Shown: positions 10,833-22,572 of the stretch, in pieces
Numbering within the stretch: the stretch's first letter is position 1
Layout: the number at the start of each line of letters is the position of its first letter
Source of the DNA: Eucommia ulmoides
Lineage: Eukaryota; Streptophyta; Magnoliopsida; Garryales; Eucommiaceae
Direction: 5' to 3'
NCBI GenBank assembly: GCA_016647705.1
Contig: CM028335.1
Coordinates: 24,778,905 to 24,842,904, forward strand
DNA: 64,000 nt
Notes under the pieces: generated by a model
Databases searched by the model: none
What the model saw: the letters and a program-made list of their open reading frames with translations, nothing else
What the model was told of the DNA's origin: nothing
Made by a program: the position numbers and the translations under genes

Positions 10833-11788
10833 AGCTTCTCCCCCACTTGTGAAAAAAGGTTTTGAACATTCCGAACCTTAGCATAGTGTTCCTTATCCAT
10901 TCTTGAGAGATCAAAGAAGAGGTTCATCATTTGAAGAAGATGAAGCATTTGCGGAGCAATCCTTAGCGACAGTGGACCATTCTACTCTCAGATTTGATTG
11001 TTCTTCCTTTGTTTTTATCTTTGTAATTACTTTTTATTATCTAATGATGTTGAATCCTTCTTGTTTTGTATGTTTATATGGCTAAGATCATGTACTTTAG
11101 ATAAATATTATCTAGGTGTTGTTGTAAGTCATGTAAATACTAGTTTGATTGAATATACATTACTTTAATGGTTGTTTGTCTAAATTCTATTGTGTTTATC
11201 GTTATTCTTGATATTATGCTAGTTTAGATAATTAGAGAATACGGGGTTTGATACTCGGAAGAGGTAACCTCGAATTCGACTAGGGTTAAACACAACGCGA
11301 CGATCTAATAACCCGGAAGGGAGTTGGAGGGTATGCAATCCATGACGTTGGTTCACGACTCATGTGACTATGTGTTCAAAAAGATGATTGAGGAGGACTT
11401 CGGCGTCAATGCGAAGTCATATATTCATTCGCTTTACACTCGGAAGAGGGAATGAGCGAGTTATAGATATAAAGATTGTCAAATAGGATAAACAACGTTA
11501 TTGTTAACTAAACGAAGTCAAATATGTATTAAGTGAAAGAAATCAATACCTAGGTAATCAATATAATTAGAACTAACCCAATAGTTGTAATTTATCTTAT
11601 TTGTTAATACAAACAATTCTTGAAAAGTAGAGATAATATAAGACTATGCAAATTACAGTATTTAACTAATTTATACTATCTGCAGTGGAACGATATCCGA
11701 TCTTACAATCTATTATATTAAAACATGACCTCATGCGCTTGTGAGTAAAGTCAGACGTGAGCGTCTTAAATGGCTACGTCCAAGTTTT

Positions 11789-11806
11789 TGGCGCCGTTGC
11801 CGAGGA
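11789..11806 (+). other. Primer-binding site, Asp-tRNA type (Athila A)
   Basis: TGGCGCCGTTGCCGAGGA begins six bases after the LTR. It differs by one base from the complement of the plant Asp-tRNA 3' end used by Athila elements. Confidence 0.88.
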
Positions 11807-12104
11807 TGTGTTTTAATTTGGTTGATATTGTAACCAAGTGGTTGAATATTAATCAAGATAATTCTTTTGTTTTATTTTCATTGAATTGATTTGTTTATTT
11901 GATTTATTTGTTGTGACTGAGCAGTGCATGTGATATAGCAAGAGCTTGGAGTCTTTTACTCTAGATCCCGAGATTGAGAAAACTTTGCGATGGATAAAGA
12001 GAAGGAGAAGAAACCAAGCCGAAACTATGACCGGTGGAGAAGAGTCTATACAAAACGTGCCCCAACAACCACCGGTGCCGTAGGTACTTGCTTAGTAGCC
12101 CCCG

Positions 12105-13397
12105 GTGCTTGAGAATCAACAACGAGTGTTCAGAGACTATTATCGACTAATGATGTTGGATAATTATTCTGGAATTCGAAGGCAGCCGATACAGGCTAAT
12201 AACTTCGAGTTGAAGCCCGCCCTAATCAACATGGTACAACATAACCAATATGGAGAGAATCTTCACGAAGACTCCAATATTTATTTGGAAACCTTTCTTG
12301 AGATTTGCGATACTGTTAAGATTAATGGAGTTGAGGAGGACATAATTCAGTTGAGACTATTTTCTTTTTCTCTTCACGATCGAGCAAGGGGTTGGTTTCA
12401 ATCAATCCAACTGGGTAGTATCAATACACGGGAGGGCCTTTCTCAAAGGTTCCTTACCAAATACTTTCCACTGTTGAATACTTTGTAGTTGAGAAGTGAG
12501 ATTGTGCAGTTTTGCCAACGAGACTTCAAGCCACTCTTTGAGGCATGTGATAGGTTCAAGGACTTGTTGTGAAAGTGCCCCCAATACGGGTATCAAGATT
12601 ATCTTCAAACCCGACTCTTTTACAATGGGTTGGACGACCAAACTAGAACCACAATTGATGCTGCCTCAGGCAGATCATTATTATCAAAGACTCTGGCTGA
12701 AGCAAACACATTATTGGAGGATATGGCGGCCAATAATTACTAATGGCCGAATGAGAGGAATACGGGATGAAGGGTCGTTATAATTTAAGAGGCTGATCAA
12801 ATCGCGACCTTATCGGCCCAAGTCACCAAACTCTCAGAACAATTGGTCACCTTGTCTACTAAGGGTGCTTCATCAAGTCGTGGAGAGGAGAATTTTGCAA
12901 GCGGTTCTCAACCCGGTTTGGATAGTAATTTTGACGAATGCCATTTCGTAAATAATCCGGCCTATACTTTCAGGCCCGCCACAAACAATGCAACTCACTA
13001 CAATTTGGGTCTTCACAATCATGAAAAATTTTCATATGCGAATAATCAGAACACGTTGAGGCCACCGACCGAATATCTAACTCAAGCTCAAGGATTTCCA
13101 ATGCAACAAAACCGTCAAATATAACAACCCTCGATACATAATCCAAAACCAAACTTGGATGAAGTGTTGGGTTCTTTCATCAAGGAGACTCAGACAATTT
13201 TGCATGAGAATTATAACCGGATTAACCAACATGAGGCAAGGCTTGACGCCATTAAGACCACGTGTACGAACACGAATGCAACCGTGAAATCTTTGGAAAC
13301 TTAAATCGGTCAAATTGCAAATGCTGTCAAGGATCAATCCATGGGAAAGTTTCCAAGTAATACGGAAACTAACCCGAGGGAATGGAAGTCCAGCTAG
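12105..13397 (+). pseudogene. gag: Athila A gag
   Basis: The first block (12105-12488) shows the retrotransposon gag core: FELKPALINMVQ, EDSNIYLETFLEICDTVK, IIQLRLFSFSLHDRARGWFQ and LSQRFLTKYFP. After a stop the protein continues in nearby frames with FEACDRFKDLL, QTRLFYNGLDDQTRTTIDAA and LLSKTLAEANTLLEDMAANN, then a low-complexity Asn/Gln-rich part (12843-13124) and a coiled-coil-like stretch (NYNRINQHEARLDAIKTTC). At least five stops and a frameshift break it. It would form the particle shell. No zinc knuckle or protease follows. Confidence 0.82.
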
Positions 13398-14419
13398 GGA
13401 CGTTAAATCAAACAAATATTTTTGATATGTCTTCGAGGGTATGAATCTTGCTCAACTTTTGTATTAATTACTTTTTGGAGGCCGAGAATGGTCTCAAAAC
13501 ATGTTTGGTAGTGAGTCTAGGAGTACGGATATTTATGGTTGTGTTTTGTACTTAAAATCATTGAAATGACGAAGTAGAAATGAGTGGTGAGGAGTTTTGT
13601 TGAGAAAAATAAAGAGAATCTGCAGAAGCCCACTGCCGCAGCAGAGAATCTCATCGCCGCGGCGGTAAAAATATGGAATGGTCTATTTTCAACAAAACAC
13701 TTTACCGCCGCAGCGATGAAACTTTAGGATGTTATGACTCAAAATGGCGCTTCATTGTCGCAGCGAGGATCACACGCCGCGGCGGTGAAGCCATCTGTTT
13801 GATTAAAACACTGTACCCGATTCATTTGACCGAATTCCAACCCTTAATACTTCAAAAACTCTCTAGTTTCTTCTTATGAAACCATTCCAAAACCCAAAAT
13901 CTCACCTTCCTCATTCCATATTAGAGATTTACTCCCCAAATCATCCACCAAGTTTGAGATTCAAGCCCCATTTTCGGATTTTTAGGGTTTGCGAACCAAG
14001 AGGGCAATTTCTTCCAATTTCAAGTCGTTTGCTTCGATTTGTTTTATCAAGTAAGTGTTTTTCAACTTATATTTCATGTTTATGATGAAATTATAGGATG
14101 ATTTGTATCTACATTGCAAAAATGGTTGAATTTGGTTTATGTCCTAAACCCTAGGCCCCATTTTCGCTATTTTTTCTTCTCATTTTGGGGTTTTTGCTTG
14201 AATTTTGGTAATGAATATTATTTCTATGGAGTGTTTCATTGTGTGGAGATATATTACATTGTTACATTGTTGAATTTGTGTTGAAACAATTGTGGTTGGT
14301 ATGTGCGGATTGCAAATGAGTGGTGTTCTTGACGGTTTGGTTTTGTGATATTGGTTTGCGTTGTTTGGATTTGATTGCTTTGTTCTATTTTGTGATTGTG
14401 ATTGCTAGCAACCATTCTA
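13398..14419 (+). other. Athila A non-coding interior with further CCGCGG palindromes
   Basis: No ORF of a known family. At 13620-13790 there are five GC islands of the same type as in the LTR (for example ATCGCCGCGGCGGT near 13649 and ACACGCCGCGGCGGTG near 13770). This is where protease and pol would start in a full Athila element; they are absent. Confidence 0.6.
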
Positions 14420-15330
14420 AAACAATCTGCTTTAAAAAGGGCACGAGGAGAAGCATCGGGGTCGGTTCTGGATTTCGATTCCACTCGGTTTGTGTCGAAA
14501 GCGGCAGAAGAACATTTTAACTGTCATGAGAAAAATAGGGCATGCATTAAACAGAGGGGTTTCGGGCCTTTGGACACTCTTTCATCGGAATTAAAAACTG
14601 ACATCTGAGGCAGGGGATGGGAACGATTCAGCAGATTGCCTCTCCTGGGTGAGGTATCATTAGTCCTAGAGTTTTATGCTAATATAGTTGAAGAGACTGA
14701 CACCCATACAAGAGTCTGAGGATGCCATATTGATTTAAGTCCTGAGCAGTGTAATGAATCATTGCAATTGGCGCTGCCGGCACCGACTTAAGAGTCAGGT
14801 GGAGGTTATACAGTAAAAATGAAAACCGTTATCTAGACCCTAACAACAGGTAACGTCCGATGGACTATCACAGGGCTGGATCAAGCAACCTTCCTGGCCA
14901 AATTCCTCGATCCAGTTTTGAAGATCTGGTACTACTTTATTTGTGGGAGCCTCCTTCCGACCTCTCATCATTCCGATGTTTCAAAGGAGAGGGCCATGGC
15001 GCTCTATGCCATCCATTCTGGGAAGCCGCTTAACATAGGCTTCTTGATATATTCGTTAATTCTCCATGCCGTCAAGATGACGAAGGTCGACCTTACAAGC
15101 CGGCATTGTAATCATAGGGGATAGCCCGCTGCCCCTTATCTCTCAACTTGATCAAGCAACGATAAGAAAAATGTAGAAAATGAGAGCGTCGGGACAAGGC
15201 AAAGAACAAACAGAAGAGGAGGCGGGGCCATCGGAAGCCCACGAGGAGGTCACTTCAGAGAGGATCTATAGGGAATTCCAGAATATTCAGCAAGTGCAAT
15301 AAAATACCGATCTCCAGATTATCGAGCTAG
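14420..15330 (+). pseudogene. Athila A second ORF, similar to the 'putative plant transposon protein' family
   Basis: Broken frames resemble a domain often found in plant Athila-type elements. From about 14420: ARGEASGSVLDFDSTRFVSK, CIKQRGFGPLDTLSSELKTD, VSLVLEFYANIVEETD, TFLAKFLDPVLK, then WYYFICGSLLPTSHHSDVSK and ALYAIHSGKPLNIGFLIYS (14918-15110). A lysine/arginine-rich stretch follows. Stops occur near 14607, 14718 and 14790. The role of this domain is not known to me; it is not protease, RT or integrase. Its presence without pol is what makes this element unusual. Confidence 0.6.
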
Positions 15331-17052
15331 GGACTTACCTAGATCAATGCATGAGGCACCACGATCAAGTGAACCGGCTAATTTGCGAGGGCCTCGACAT
15401 TGAGATGAATGCTTATCTACCTATACCGAAAATACCACCTCACCTTATGCAACTGCCACAATTTTCATTCCGATACGACAGCAGTGGTGATGATGTTCCC
15501 CCGGAACGACAGTAGAAGATGAGACTTCTATGTCTTATCTCCTAAGTATATGTTCCAACCAAATATTTTTCATTGAATGCTATATATTGCAATTGGGTTC
15601 GTTGCTTAGATAGTGTGGACACTGCCTCATTTAAGTTTGGGAGGGTGTTCATCAATTTTGTTTTTGTTTTTTGAAGAAAATGATGAATAAATTTTTTGAT
15701 GTATTATATTTGGATATTTGGATGTTGTATGTATGCTAGTTTTTAGATTTAGAGTAGATTTGTTAATAAATGAAGTCGTTTTTGCATGTGAGTTGTTGAG
15801 TTCATCTGGGCCATTTTCCGATGATGAAAATTATCCTCCAATTGTATATCGAGGTCAGGGATAATGCTGTTCATGTGTGTTGGGTGTGCTTAGCATTTCG
15901 ATTATGTAAAAATTATTTTGATCCTAAATCGCAGATCATAAAGACTCATTGTATAATTATTTGAAAGATTTGACGTCGATTATTCAATGATAAGTTCATT
16001 ACAGAAATGAGGAATCTAGAACTTGATTGGGGGAGTATTGAGGCGAAATTATAGGTGAGGTAATTCCGGAGGCATGATTTAGGTCTTCAATTTTTTTCGC
16101 TTGAACCTTTTGAAATTAACCTGAAAAATTTATTCCCTCGTTCCCCTGTTGAAGCCCATAAACTTTTCAATTCTGAACACATATCTATACTTCGGCCAAT
16201 TAAATCTTTCCAAACCATTGTTGCTAAGCCTAAGATTCAAATTGAGTGAAATCAAGTAGCATATAATAATGCTAACTTGAAGTAAGCAGGTGGGGTTTCG
16301 GACAAATTTTTATTGGTTCAGTATTAACGTATTCACTTGTCAGTCTTGTAGTTCTTTTTGCACGCCCCTAAAATTGTACAAATTCGAATAAGTTTGGGGG
16401 TGTGCTTGTCTAAAAAAAAACTATGTGAATATAGTTTTTAATTCTATTTCTTGTGACAGGTGAATACGAGGTTATTAAATTCTTGTTCAGGGTTGTATTT
16501 TCAATATTTGGGGTTACGAGAGAGATTTAGCGACAAACGTTTGTGTCACGGGTATCGTTGAATTACAATGATTTTCTGTTTTCTTTTACTATGATGCCCT
16601 TGGCCGTTCTCAAATCTAACGAAGCCCTATTGATCTCTCTGAATTTTCAAAACTATATTAGTAGATAGTCGAGCCCAGTCAAGCATATAGTTTTCCAAAT
16701 CCCTTATGGTTTAAGTCATGAACTTAACTATTGAATAATCTAATATGGTGTTTGAATGGTTATATATTTGAGTTCTCACACTCACACATTTCAAATGGAT
16801 CTAGAAAGGTTTTAACTGATATTGAGTGTTGAAATTTTAGAACACCATGTGGTGTGTGTTATTCCTGAAGTTGGTCTGATCAGGGGCTGTTGAGGGAAGA
16901 AACACTTGGTTTCTTCGATTGAACTTAGAACTTGTATGTCTTTGCTTCTTGTTTGTTAATGTTTATTCACTTTTTTAGATTAGTGGTAAGTTAATTAGTG
17001 TAGTTAGTTTGATTTAGTGTTAGGGCGTTTTATTCGAGGACTAGCAAAATTC
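15331..17052 (+). other. Athila A 3' untranslated region
   Basis: AT-rich with no gene seen. The Athila-typical sequence AAGTTTGGGGGTGTGC occurs at about 16389 and a weaker AAGTTTGGGAGGGTG at about 15634, both resembling the purine tract used at the 3' LTR. Confidence 0.6.
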
Positions 17053-17068
17053 TAAGTTTGGGGGTATT
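17053..17068 (+). other. Polypurine tract of Athila A
   Basis: TAAGTTTGGGGGTATT directly before the 3' LTR. It would prime plus-strand DNA. Confidence 0.75.
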
Positions 17069-18435
17069 TGATAGGTTGAAAATACCTATCTACTTCTAAC
17101 CTGAATTTGCTAGTTTTCGAGTATTTTATTAATGTTTTATTGTGTTTTTGTTCGTTTTTATGTAATTCAGGTGTAGGGACGTAAACAAGTGACAAACAAG
17201 CAAAATAGTAGGAAAACAACGAAGAAACGATGGAAAAATACAAGGTTTCAGGACAACAAGCCACCGTCGCTGCAGTGAAAATACAGAGAAGGGTGAATTC
17301 TGCTCAATCCCCACTGTCGCAGCGGTAAAATCTACCGTCGTGATGGTGAAAGTCTAGAGATTTAATATTTTGGCCAATCGTCGCAACGTGATCTCATCGC
17401 CGTAGCAGTGAGCTAACCGACTTACCCACCACCACAATGGTGATCCCCACTGCCGTGGCAGTCAGCTCTGCACAGACAAGAAGATATTTCTAGATATTTT
17501 TGAAACCTTGGGCCTATAAAAGATTTTCCCCCACTTGTGAAAAAGGGTTCTGAATGTTCCTAACCTTAGCATAGTATTCCTTAGCCATTCTTGAGAGATC
17601 AAAGAAGAGGTTTATCATTAGAAGAAGACGAAGCATTTGCGGAGCGATCCTTAGTGACAATGGACCATTCCACTCTCAGACTTGATTGTTCTTCCTTTGT
17701 TTTTAACTTTGTAATTACTTTTCATTATCTAATTATGTTGAATCCTTCTTGTTTTCTATGTTTATATGGCTAAGATCATGTAGTTTAGATAAATATTATC
17801 TAGGTGTTGTTGTAAGTCATGTAAATACTAGTTTGATTGAATATACGTTACTTTAATGGTTGCTTATTATGCTAGTTTAGATAATTAGAGAATACAGGGT
17901 TTGACACTCGGGAGAGATAACTCCGGATTCGGACTAGGGTTAAACACAACGCGACGATCCAATAACTTGGGAGGGAGTTGGAGAGTGTGCAATCCATGAT
18001 GTTGGTTCACGACTCATGTGACTATGTGTTCGAAAAGATGATCGAGGGGGATTTCGGCGTCAACGCGAAGTCATATATTCGTTCGCTTTACACTAGAAAA
18101 ATGGAGTGAGCGAGTTATAGATACAGAGATTGTCGAATAGGATAAACACCGTTATTGTTGACTAGACGAAGTTAAATATGTATTAAGTGAAAGAAACCAA
18201 TACCTAGGTAATAAATATAGTTAGAACTAACCCAATAGTTGTAATTTATCTTATTTGTTAATACAAACAATTCTTGAAAAGTCGAGATAATATAAGACCA
18301 TGCAAATTACAGTATTCAACTAATTTACACTATCCCCAGTGGAACGATATTCAATCTCATGATCCATTATACTAAAACTTGACCTCGTGCACCTGCGAGT
18401 AAAGTCAGACGTGAGCGTCTTAAATGGCCCGTCCA
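17069..18435 (+). repeat. 3' LTR of Athila A
   Basis: 1367 bp, TGATAGG...GTCCA, homologous to 10432-11782. Its palindrome array (about 17264-17465) is visibly decayed by CG to TG/CA changes compared with the 5' copy. A TATA box is at 17515-17520. The target duplication GCTAC follows immediately. Confidence 0.9.
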
Positions 18436-18440
18436 GCTAC

Positions 18441-19350
18441 TCACACAACAACCAACCTCGACGTTGAGATAGCGTGTGAGATGAGACTTTGGAATTCTGA
18501 AGATTGAGATTGAGAATTCTTTATAATGTCGCCTTGGATGAGCCAAGATGAAGTTTATGAAAAACCGAACATGAAAGTTTCCCACACTTCATGTTGCCTA
18601 AGAATAGCCGAATGTGAGATTTGAAATGGATACTCGAGGAGATACCAGCTTGAAGTTCTCAAGTCAATCACTTATGTAATGATTGGACTTAGATTCGTAC
18701 GGAAATTTAGAATGACATCCTCATTTTTTATGAGTATAATACCGTAGCATGTAAATCATACTACATATACTTTAAGATGACCACATAGGGAGTGAGAAAT
18801 GGATCCCTTCTTTCTTACTGTGTGATCCCTATATATGTAGAACATTAATAATGATCTAATTGTGCCCTTATGACTTTGAACTTTGTTACGATTCAGAAAT
18901 TTGATATTGCTACTTTAGCTTGTTATCTTATGGTCATGAATGATGCGGTCTAAAGGGACATGTCTAGGAAAGCTGTCAAATAGAAGTTGAGTAACATGAA
19001 GATCAAAGGAAGATAATTTAGTAATACATCTTGCTAAAATTGCAGTGTACGGTGCTTAATGGTAGCCACCACATATAAAGCTATTTTTCAAAGGAGATTA
19101 AGCATGCTCTGAGTTTTAAACTCTAGAAGGGTTAGAAATGCTTAATTTAATGTGACTGAATTGGTTTGGGGCATAGATGAGTATTTTATTTTACAGCGGG
19201 ATGTTGCCATGTTAGTTTGATAGAAACTTAATATGGTGCTCCCACATTGTTTGAAGATATTTGTCGGTCGCACACACCATTAACCTGTATGAAGAGAGTA
19301 TAATGCATGAGTTTAAAGAGAGAAACACATTTAGTGCCCATTGTGTTTGA
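18441..19350 (+). other. copia A 3' untranslated region, part 2
   Basis: This resumes copia A after the Athila insertion. It is non-coding; short open frames here show no family. Confidence 0.7.
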
Positions 19351-19358
19351 GTGGGAGA
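19351..19358 (+). other. Polypurine tract of copia A
   Basis: GTGGGAGA directly before the 3' LTR (TGTTGG), a usual copia arrangement. Confidence 0.8.
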
Positions 19359-19761
19359 TGTTGGATTATGGAGCGGGTCGGGTGGACCCGTAGAGCGTTC
19401 ACATTGGCCCCATGATTCATAGAGAGTCACCATGTGAATGGGTACACCTCTTGATCTTAAGGATCACGTCTTTTCGATAGACGCCTATTAGAATGGACAT
19501 ACCCTTTCGGTATGTACCCATTGGAACAGAAACATCCTTTGGGATTTTCTCTATAAATATGAGTTGATACATCAAGATCTCTATCCCATCAGATTATTGA
19601 TAATTTGAGTGGCCTTTGTTAGTGAGTGTGTAGATATTATCGAAAAATATTCTAGTAGTATTTTTCTTGTCAGCGAGAGAAGAAACGAGAAACGGGTTGT
19701 AAACGAATCTTCTGAATCCGAAATGTACGCTTCCGTTTTAATGTTTCCGCATTTGTCTATA
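19359..19761 (+). repeat. 3' LTR of copia A
   Basis: 403 bp, pairs with 4831-5234. It ends TATA instead of TACA (C to T). The target duplication GTTTG follows at 19762-19766. Confidence 0.92.
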
Positions 19762-19766
19762 GTTTG

Positions 19767-20681
19767 GATAAAAACTTTGATAAATTTCTTGAATTTGTAA
19801 ATGATGGATTTCAAGATTTTAAATTTTAAAATTCCATCATTTACAAATTTTTTATTTGGATAATTATTTTAGTTGAAGAATTTGATTGTGTAATCTCGTT
19901 ATTTTCTTATTTTGATAGACAAATATTTGAACCCAGAATTTTAAAATCATTAAATTTAATAATAAAAAATATAAAATATACCTAATAATATAATTTTTAT
20001 TTTAGTAATGAAATAATGTAATTTTAATAATATATTTTTATACCTATTTTAATAATATCATTTTAGTTATCATATTTTACACCTATTTTAATAATTTAAT
20101 TTTAGTAATTGAATTTTAAATATACTATTTTAATTATACTATTTTTTTCCTATTTCAAATAATATGATTTTAATAATATTTTTTTTTTAACTATACCTCG
20201 ATATCGAGAGAAGTAAAATCTCTTTTCGAATAGATTTGAAAATCCCATTTTTTTCTTTTAAAATTTCATTCTAAAAATTTAATGAATATTACAAATTTGT
20301 TTAAGTGATATCCAAACAAGAGATTTAAAAAAAAAATATTATAAAATTTCTTTTCAAAACAAAGCTCTCTTTAAATTACGTTACTCAAACTTACTCAACT
20401 GCGATCTTAAAGATTTCATCAAGAAATTATAGTGGCAAAATTTGTACATACTAATAAAGTAATTTGTAATTTTGGACTAAATCAAAGTTGTTTAGTGGCG
20501 TTTTGACGAGTAGTTCGAGGTTTTACGGTGGGGGAGTAGAGATTCGAAAATGATTTAGGTTTCATTTTTTTTTTATTTTTTGGGTGAAAATGTTTGGCTG
20601 TTGGTGTTTGGAACGTAAGGCGGTGCACTAGTTGAAGGTTTTTCTTTTCACATCAAGACTTCAAATATAAAAAAAATACAC
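19767..20681. other. AT-rich intergenic DNA
   Basis: No gene seen. There is a 12-bp inverted repeat (GTAAATGATGGA, about 19798-19845). CGTTTGGATA, rebuilt across the copia insertion site, has a loose inverted partner ATCCAAACA near 20308. This suggests the copia element landed inside a worn MITE, but the match is too short to assert. Confidence 0.4.
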
Positions 20682-20967
20682 TGAGTTTACACCAAAGACC
20701 TCCCTGTCTTTTGGCTTTCAACCAGAAATCTTCTCTGTTATTTGACAAATACCAGTCAACTCTATTTAGTATTTTTTGTATGTGAAAAGACTCTTATACC
20801 CCTTGTTTTTGTCAGATTTTATACAATAAAAAAGTTCTAAATAAAATGACTGATTTACCATTACTTTAATTTAATGGGATTTATTTAAATATTTTGTTAA
20901 ACTTAAAAGGTACAAAATGTAATTAGCATCCATCATCATCCCTAACACCCACCTCCCTCATCACCTA

Positions 20968-21342
20968 CAACACCTAAGCAGCCCCATCAAATTTATCTCC
21001 GCCATCGGCAACAATTACGTGCTGGGTTGCGAGTTGGGTTGGGGCGAGTTCGGCATCACCTACCTCTGCACTGGCAAGGAGACCCGCCATGACTTGGCCT
21101 GCAAGTCCATCTCCAAGAAGAAGCTGAGGATGGTCGTCGATGTCGAGGACATCCGGCGCGAGGTCGCAATAATGTTGAGCCTGCCGGAGCACCCAAACAT
21201 CGTCAAGCTCAAGGCGACATACGAAGACAACGAGGTCGTGCATCTGGTGATGAAACTGTGCGAGGGCGAAGAACTCTTCGATTGGATTGTGGCTAGGGGC
21301 TATTACAGTGAGCGGGCGGCGGCGGAGGTTGCGAGAACGATT
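20968..21342 (+). pseudogene. CDPK (calcium-dependent protein kinase) N-lobe fragment
   Basis: An open frame with no ATG in register matches the first part of a plant CDPK kinase domain: [20 protein letters not shown] (glycine loop, with Trp where Arg or Lys is usual), [11 protein letters not shown] (catalytic Lys), [12 protein letters not shown] (helix-C Glu), [38 protein letters not shown] and [14 protein letters not shown]. Homology stops at about 21342, before the HRD and DFG motifs, and there are no EF hands. It cannot be an active kinase. The best fit is the CDPK subgroup with GEFGITYLC. It is a captured fragment, unlike its surroundings in base composition. Confidence 0.8.
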
Positions 21343-22240
21343 GGAGCTACCCTTATAAATCCGGACCCGTATCCCATGTTCCAACTCACGGTACTGCCAC
21401 GCACGGCACCCCTCAACGCCATTGTTGCTACAATCTCAAATATACTATTCATCATCTTCTTCTTAAACCCAAATGATGACGTCACTACCCCAATCGCTCC
21501 TGCACCATCGTCGTGGCGATGGTAGTGGGTTTTAGAGAGAGTGTAGAGAGAGAAGAGGAACGGAGAGAGAGAGAGAAATAGAGAGAGAAAGAGAGCTTGT
21601 ATGAGCGACGGTGGGGAGGATGAGGGATTTGTTCCTCCTTATGGTTATGGATTATTACTACAGCTGTTTTAGTAGTGGGAATAGAAGAATTAGAGAGAGG
21701 AGATGAGAGGAGAAAGAGTCGTCGGAGAGGGAAAGAGCTGGGTTTTTTGTTTTTGTTTTTTGGAAGATGAATTAAGTATACTTTTTACTCTTAAATTTAG
21801 AATAATTTACAAATAGACCCTATCAAATTAGTTAGTATAAAAGAACAAAATGAACCATATTTTTTAACATGAAATGACTAAAATATCCTTACTTTCATGT
21901 CAACTGTTAACGTTGACCTAACATAATTCTGAAGAAGGTCCAAATTGAAACAAAAATGAAATGTGAGGTAGCCAATGTGTCTATTTTCAAATACGGGGAT
22001 CCAAATTGAAACAAAGTTCATTTTTCAGGGCTAAAAATGTCATTATCCTTTAAAAACAATGGAAATGTTTGAAGTACATAAACAAGGGTATATTTGTCCA
22101 ATAAATCAAATTAATAAAGGGTATTTATGTCATTTTATTGAAGTTTCATGATTTTGAGAGTATTTTTGTAAATAACAATGACGTGTCAGTAACTGTTCAC
22201 TGACAGGGGAGGTAAGTGGTTTAGATTGAAAACTCTAGGG
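21343..22240. other. Rest of Pack-MULE interior
   Basis: The kinase frame runs on to 21525 with no similarity. The stretch 21350-21530 followed by GA repeats (21530-21640) looks, on the minus strand, like a CT-rich leader followed by coding sequence, so it may be a second captured fragment. The remainder is AT-rich filler. Confidence 0.4.
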
Positions 22241-22572
22241 GGTGACTGGTATTTGTTAAATGACAGGGGAGATCTTTGGTATAAAGCCAAAAGATAGGAG
22301 AGGTCTTTGACATAAACCCAATATACAATTGTGACAAAGGGTAAAAATGACCGTAAAATTCGTACATCAAGACCTGTAAGATTTGATGTTAAAATAAAAA
22401 TGAAAATAACTTATATCATACAAAATGTGGTGAATAAATAATTAGTATTTTGGATTGACAAATTACGTCCATGTAGCATTTCACTTGGTCAATGATTATA
22501 ATAATATTTAATGTGATTGATATAAAATTTGATTCTCTCCAAATCAAGCCAATCAAATATGAATTTTATTTA

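Larger units (their letters stand above)
10432..11782 (+). repeat. 5' LTR of Athila A
   Basis: 1351 bp. It matches 17069-18435, with one extra segment in this copy (about 11175-11215, after GGTTGTTTGTC) and many transitions elsewhere. U3 carries the palindrome array (10615-10774), then a TATA box at 10827. The block ACACAACGCGACGATC with the following AATAACCC (about 11288-11312) recurs in the other Athila-like LTRs here. Confidence 0.9.
10432..18435 (+). mobile_element. Non-autonomous Athila-like gypsy element (Athila A), nested in copia A
   Basis: LTRs at 10432-11782 and 17069-18435 begin TGATAGGTTGAAAATACC and end GTCCA. The exact target duplication GCTAC lies at 10427-10431 and 18436-18440. 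The primer site matches plant Asp-tRNA, used by Athila elements, and the AAGTTTGGGGG tract before the 3' LTR is typical of them. The interior holds a broken gag and a second broken ORF, but no protease, RT or integrase, so it could only have moved with help from another element. It is younger than copia A, which it interrupts. Confidence 0.9.
4831..19761 (+). mobile_element. Degenerate Ty1/copia LTR retrotransposon (copia A) carrying a nested element
   Basis: Direct LTRs at 4831-5234 and 19359-19761 both begin TGTTGGATTATGG. The exact 5-bp target duplication GTTTG lies at 4826-4830 and 19762-19766. A Met-tRNA-type primer site follows the left LTR, a purine tract precedes the right LTR, and gag-PR-IN-RT-RNaseH lie between in copia order (integrase before RT). 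An 8-kb Athila-like element (10432-18435) sits in the 3' untranslated part; without it the copia is about 6.9 kb. The two LTRs differ at roughly one base in ten over the first 165 bp by eye, and there are several in-frame stops and two frameshifts, so it is old and inactive. Confidence 0.92.
20682..22320. mobile_element. Probable Pack-MULE carrying a CDPK gene fragment
   Basis: Terminal inverted repeats at 20682-20760 and 22241-22320 match over about 79 bp at roughly 80% or better by eye; both contain CAAAGACCTC, TCTTTTGGCTTT and ACAAATACCAGTCA. The interior holds a gene-like GC-rich segment (20980-21530) that is clearly different from the AT-rich flanks. Long inverted repeats around a host gene fragment are the Pack-MULE pattern. 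The flanks (AAATACAC and ATATACAA) are only similar, so a clean 9-bp target duplication is not proven. Confidence 0.65.

Noticed and set aside
4831..19761. Two independent solo LTRs at 4831 and 19359
   Set aside because: The shared GTTTG duplication is on the outer sides only, and the primer site and purine tract are on the inner sides, so they are one element's pair.
20968..21525. A working CDPK or short kinase gene
   Set aside because: No start codon in frame at the right place, no HRD/DFG or EF hands, and an unrelated tail after residue 108.
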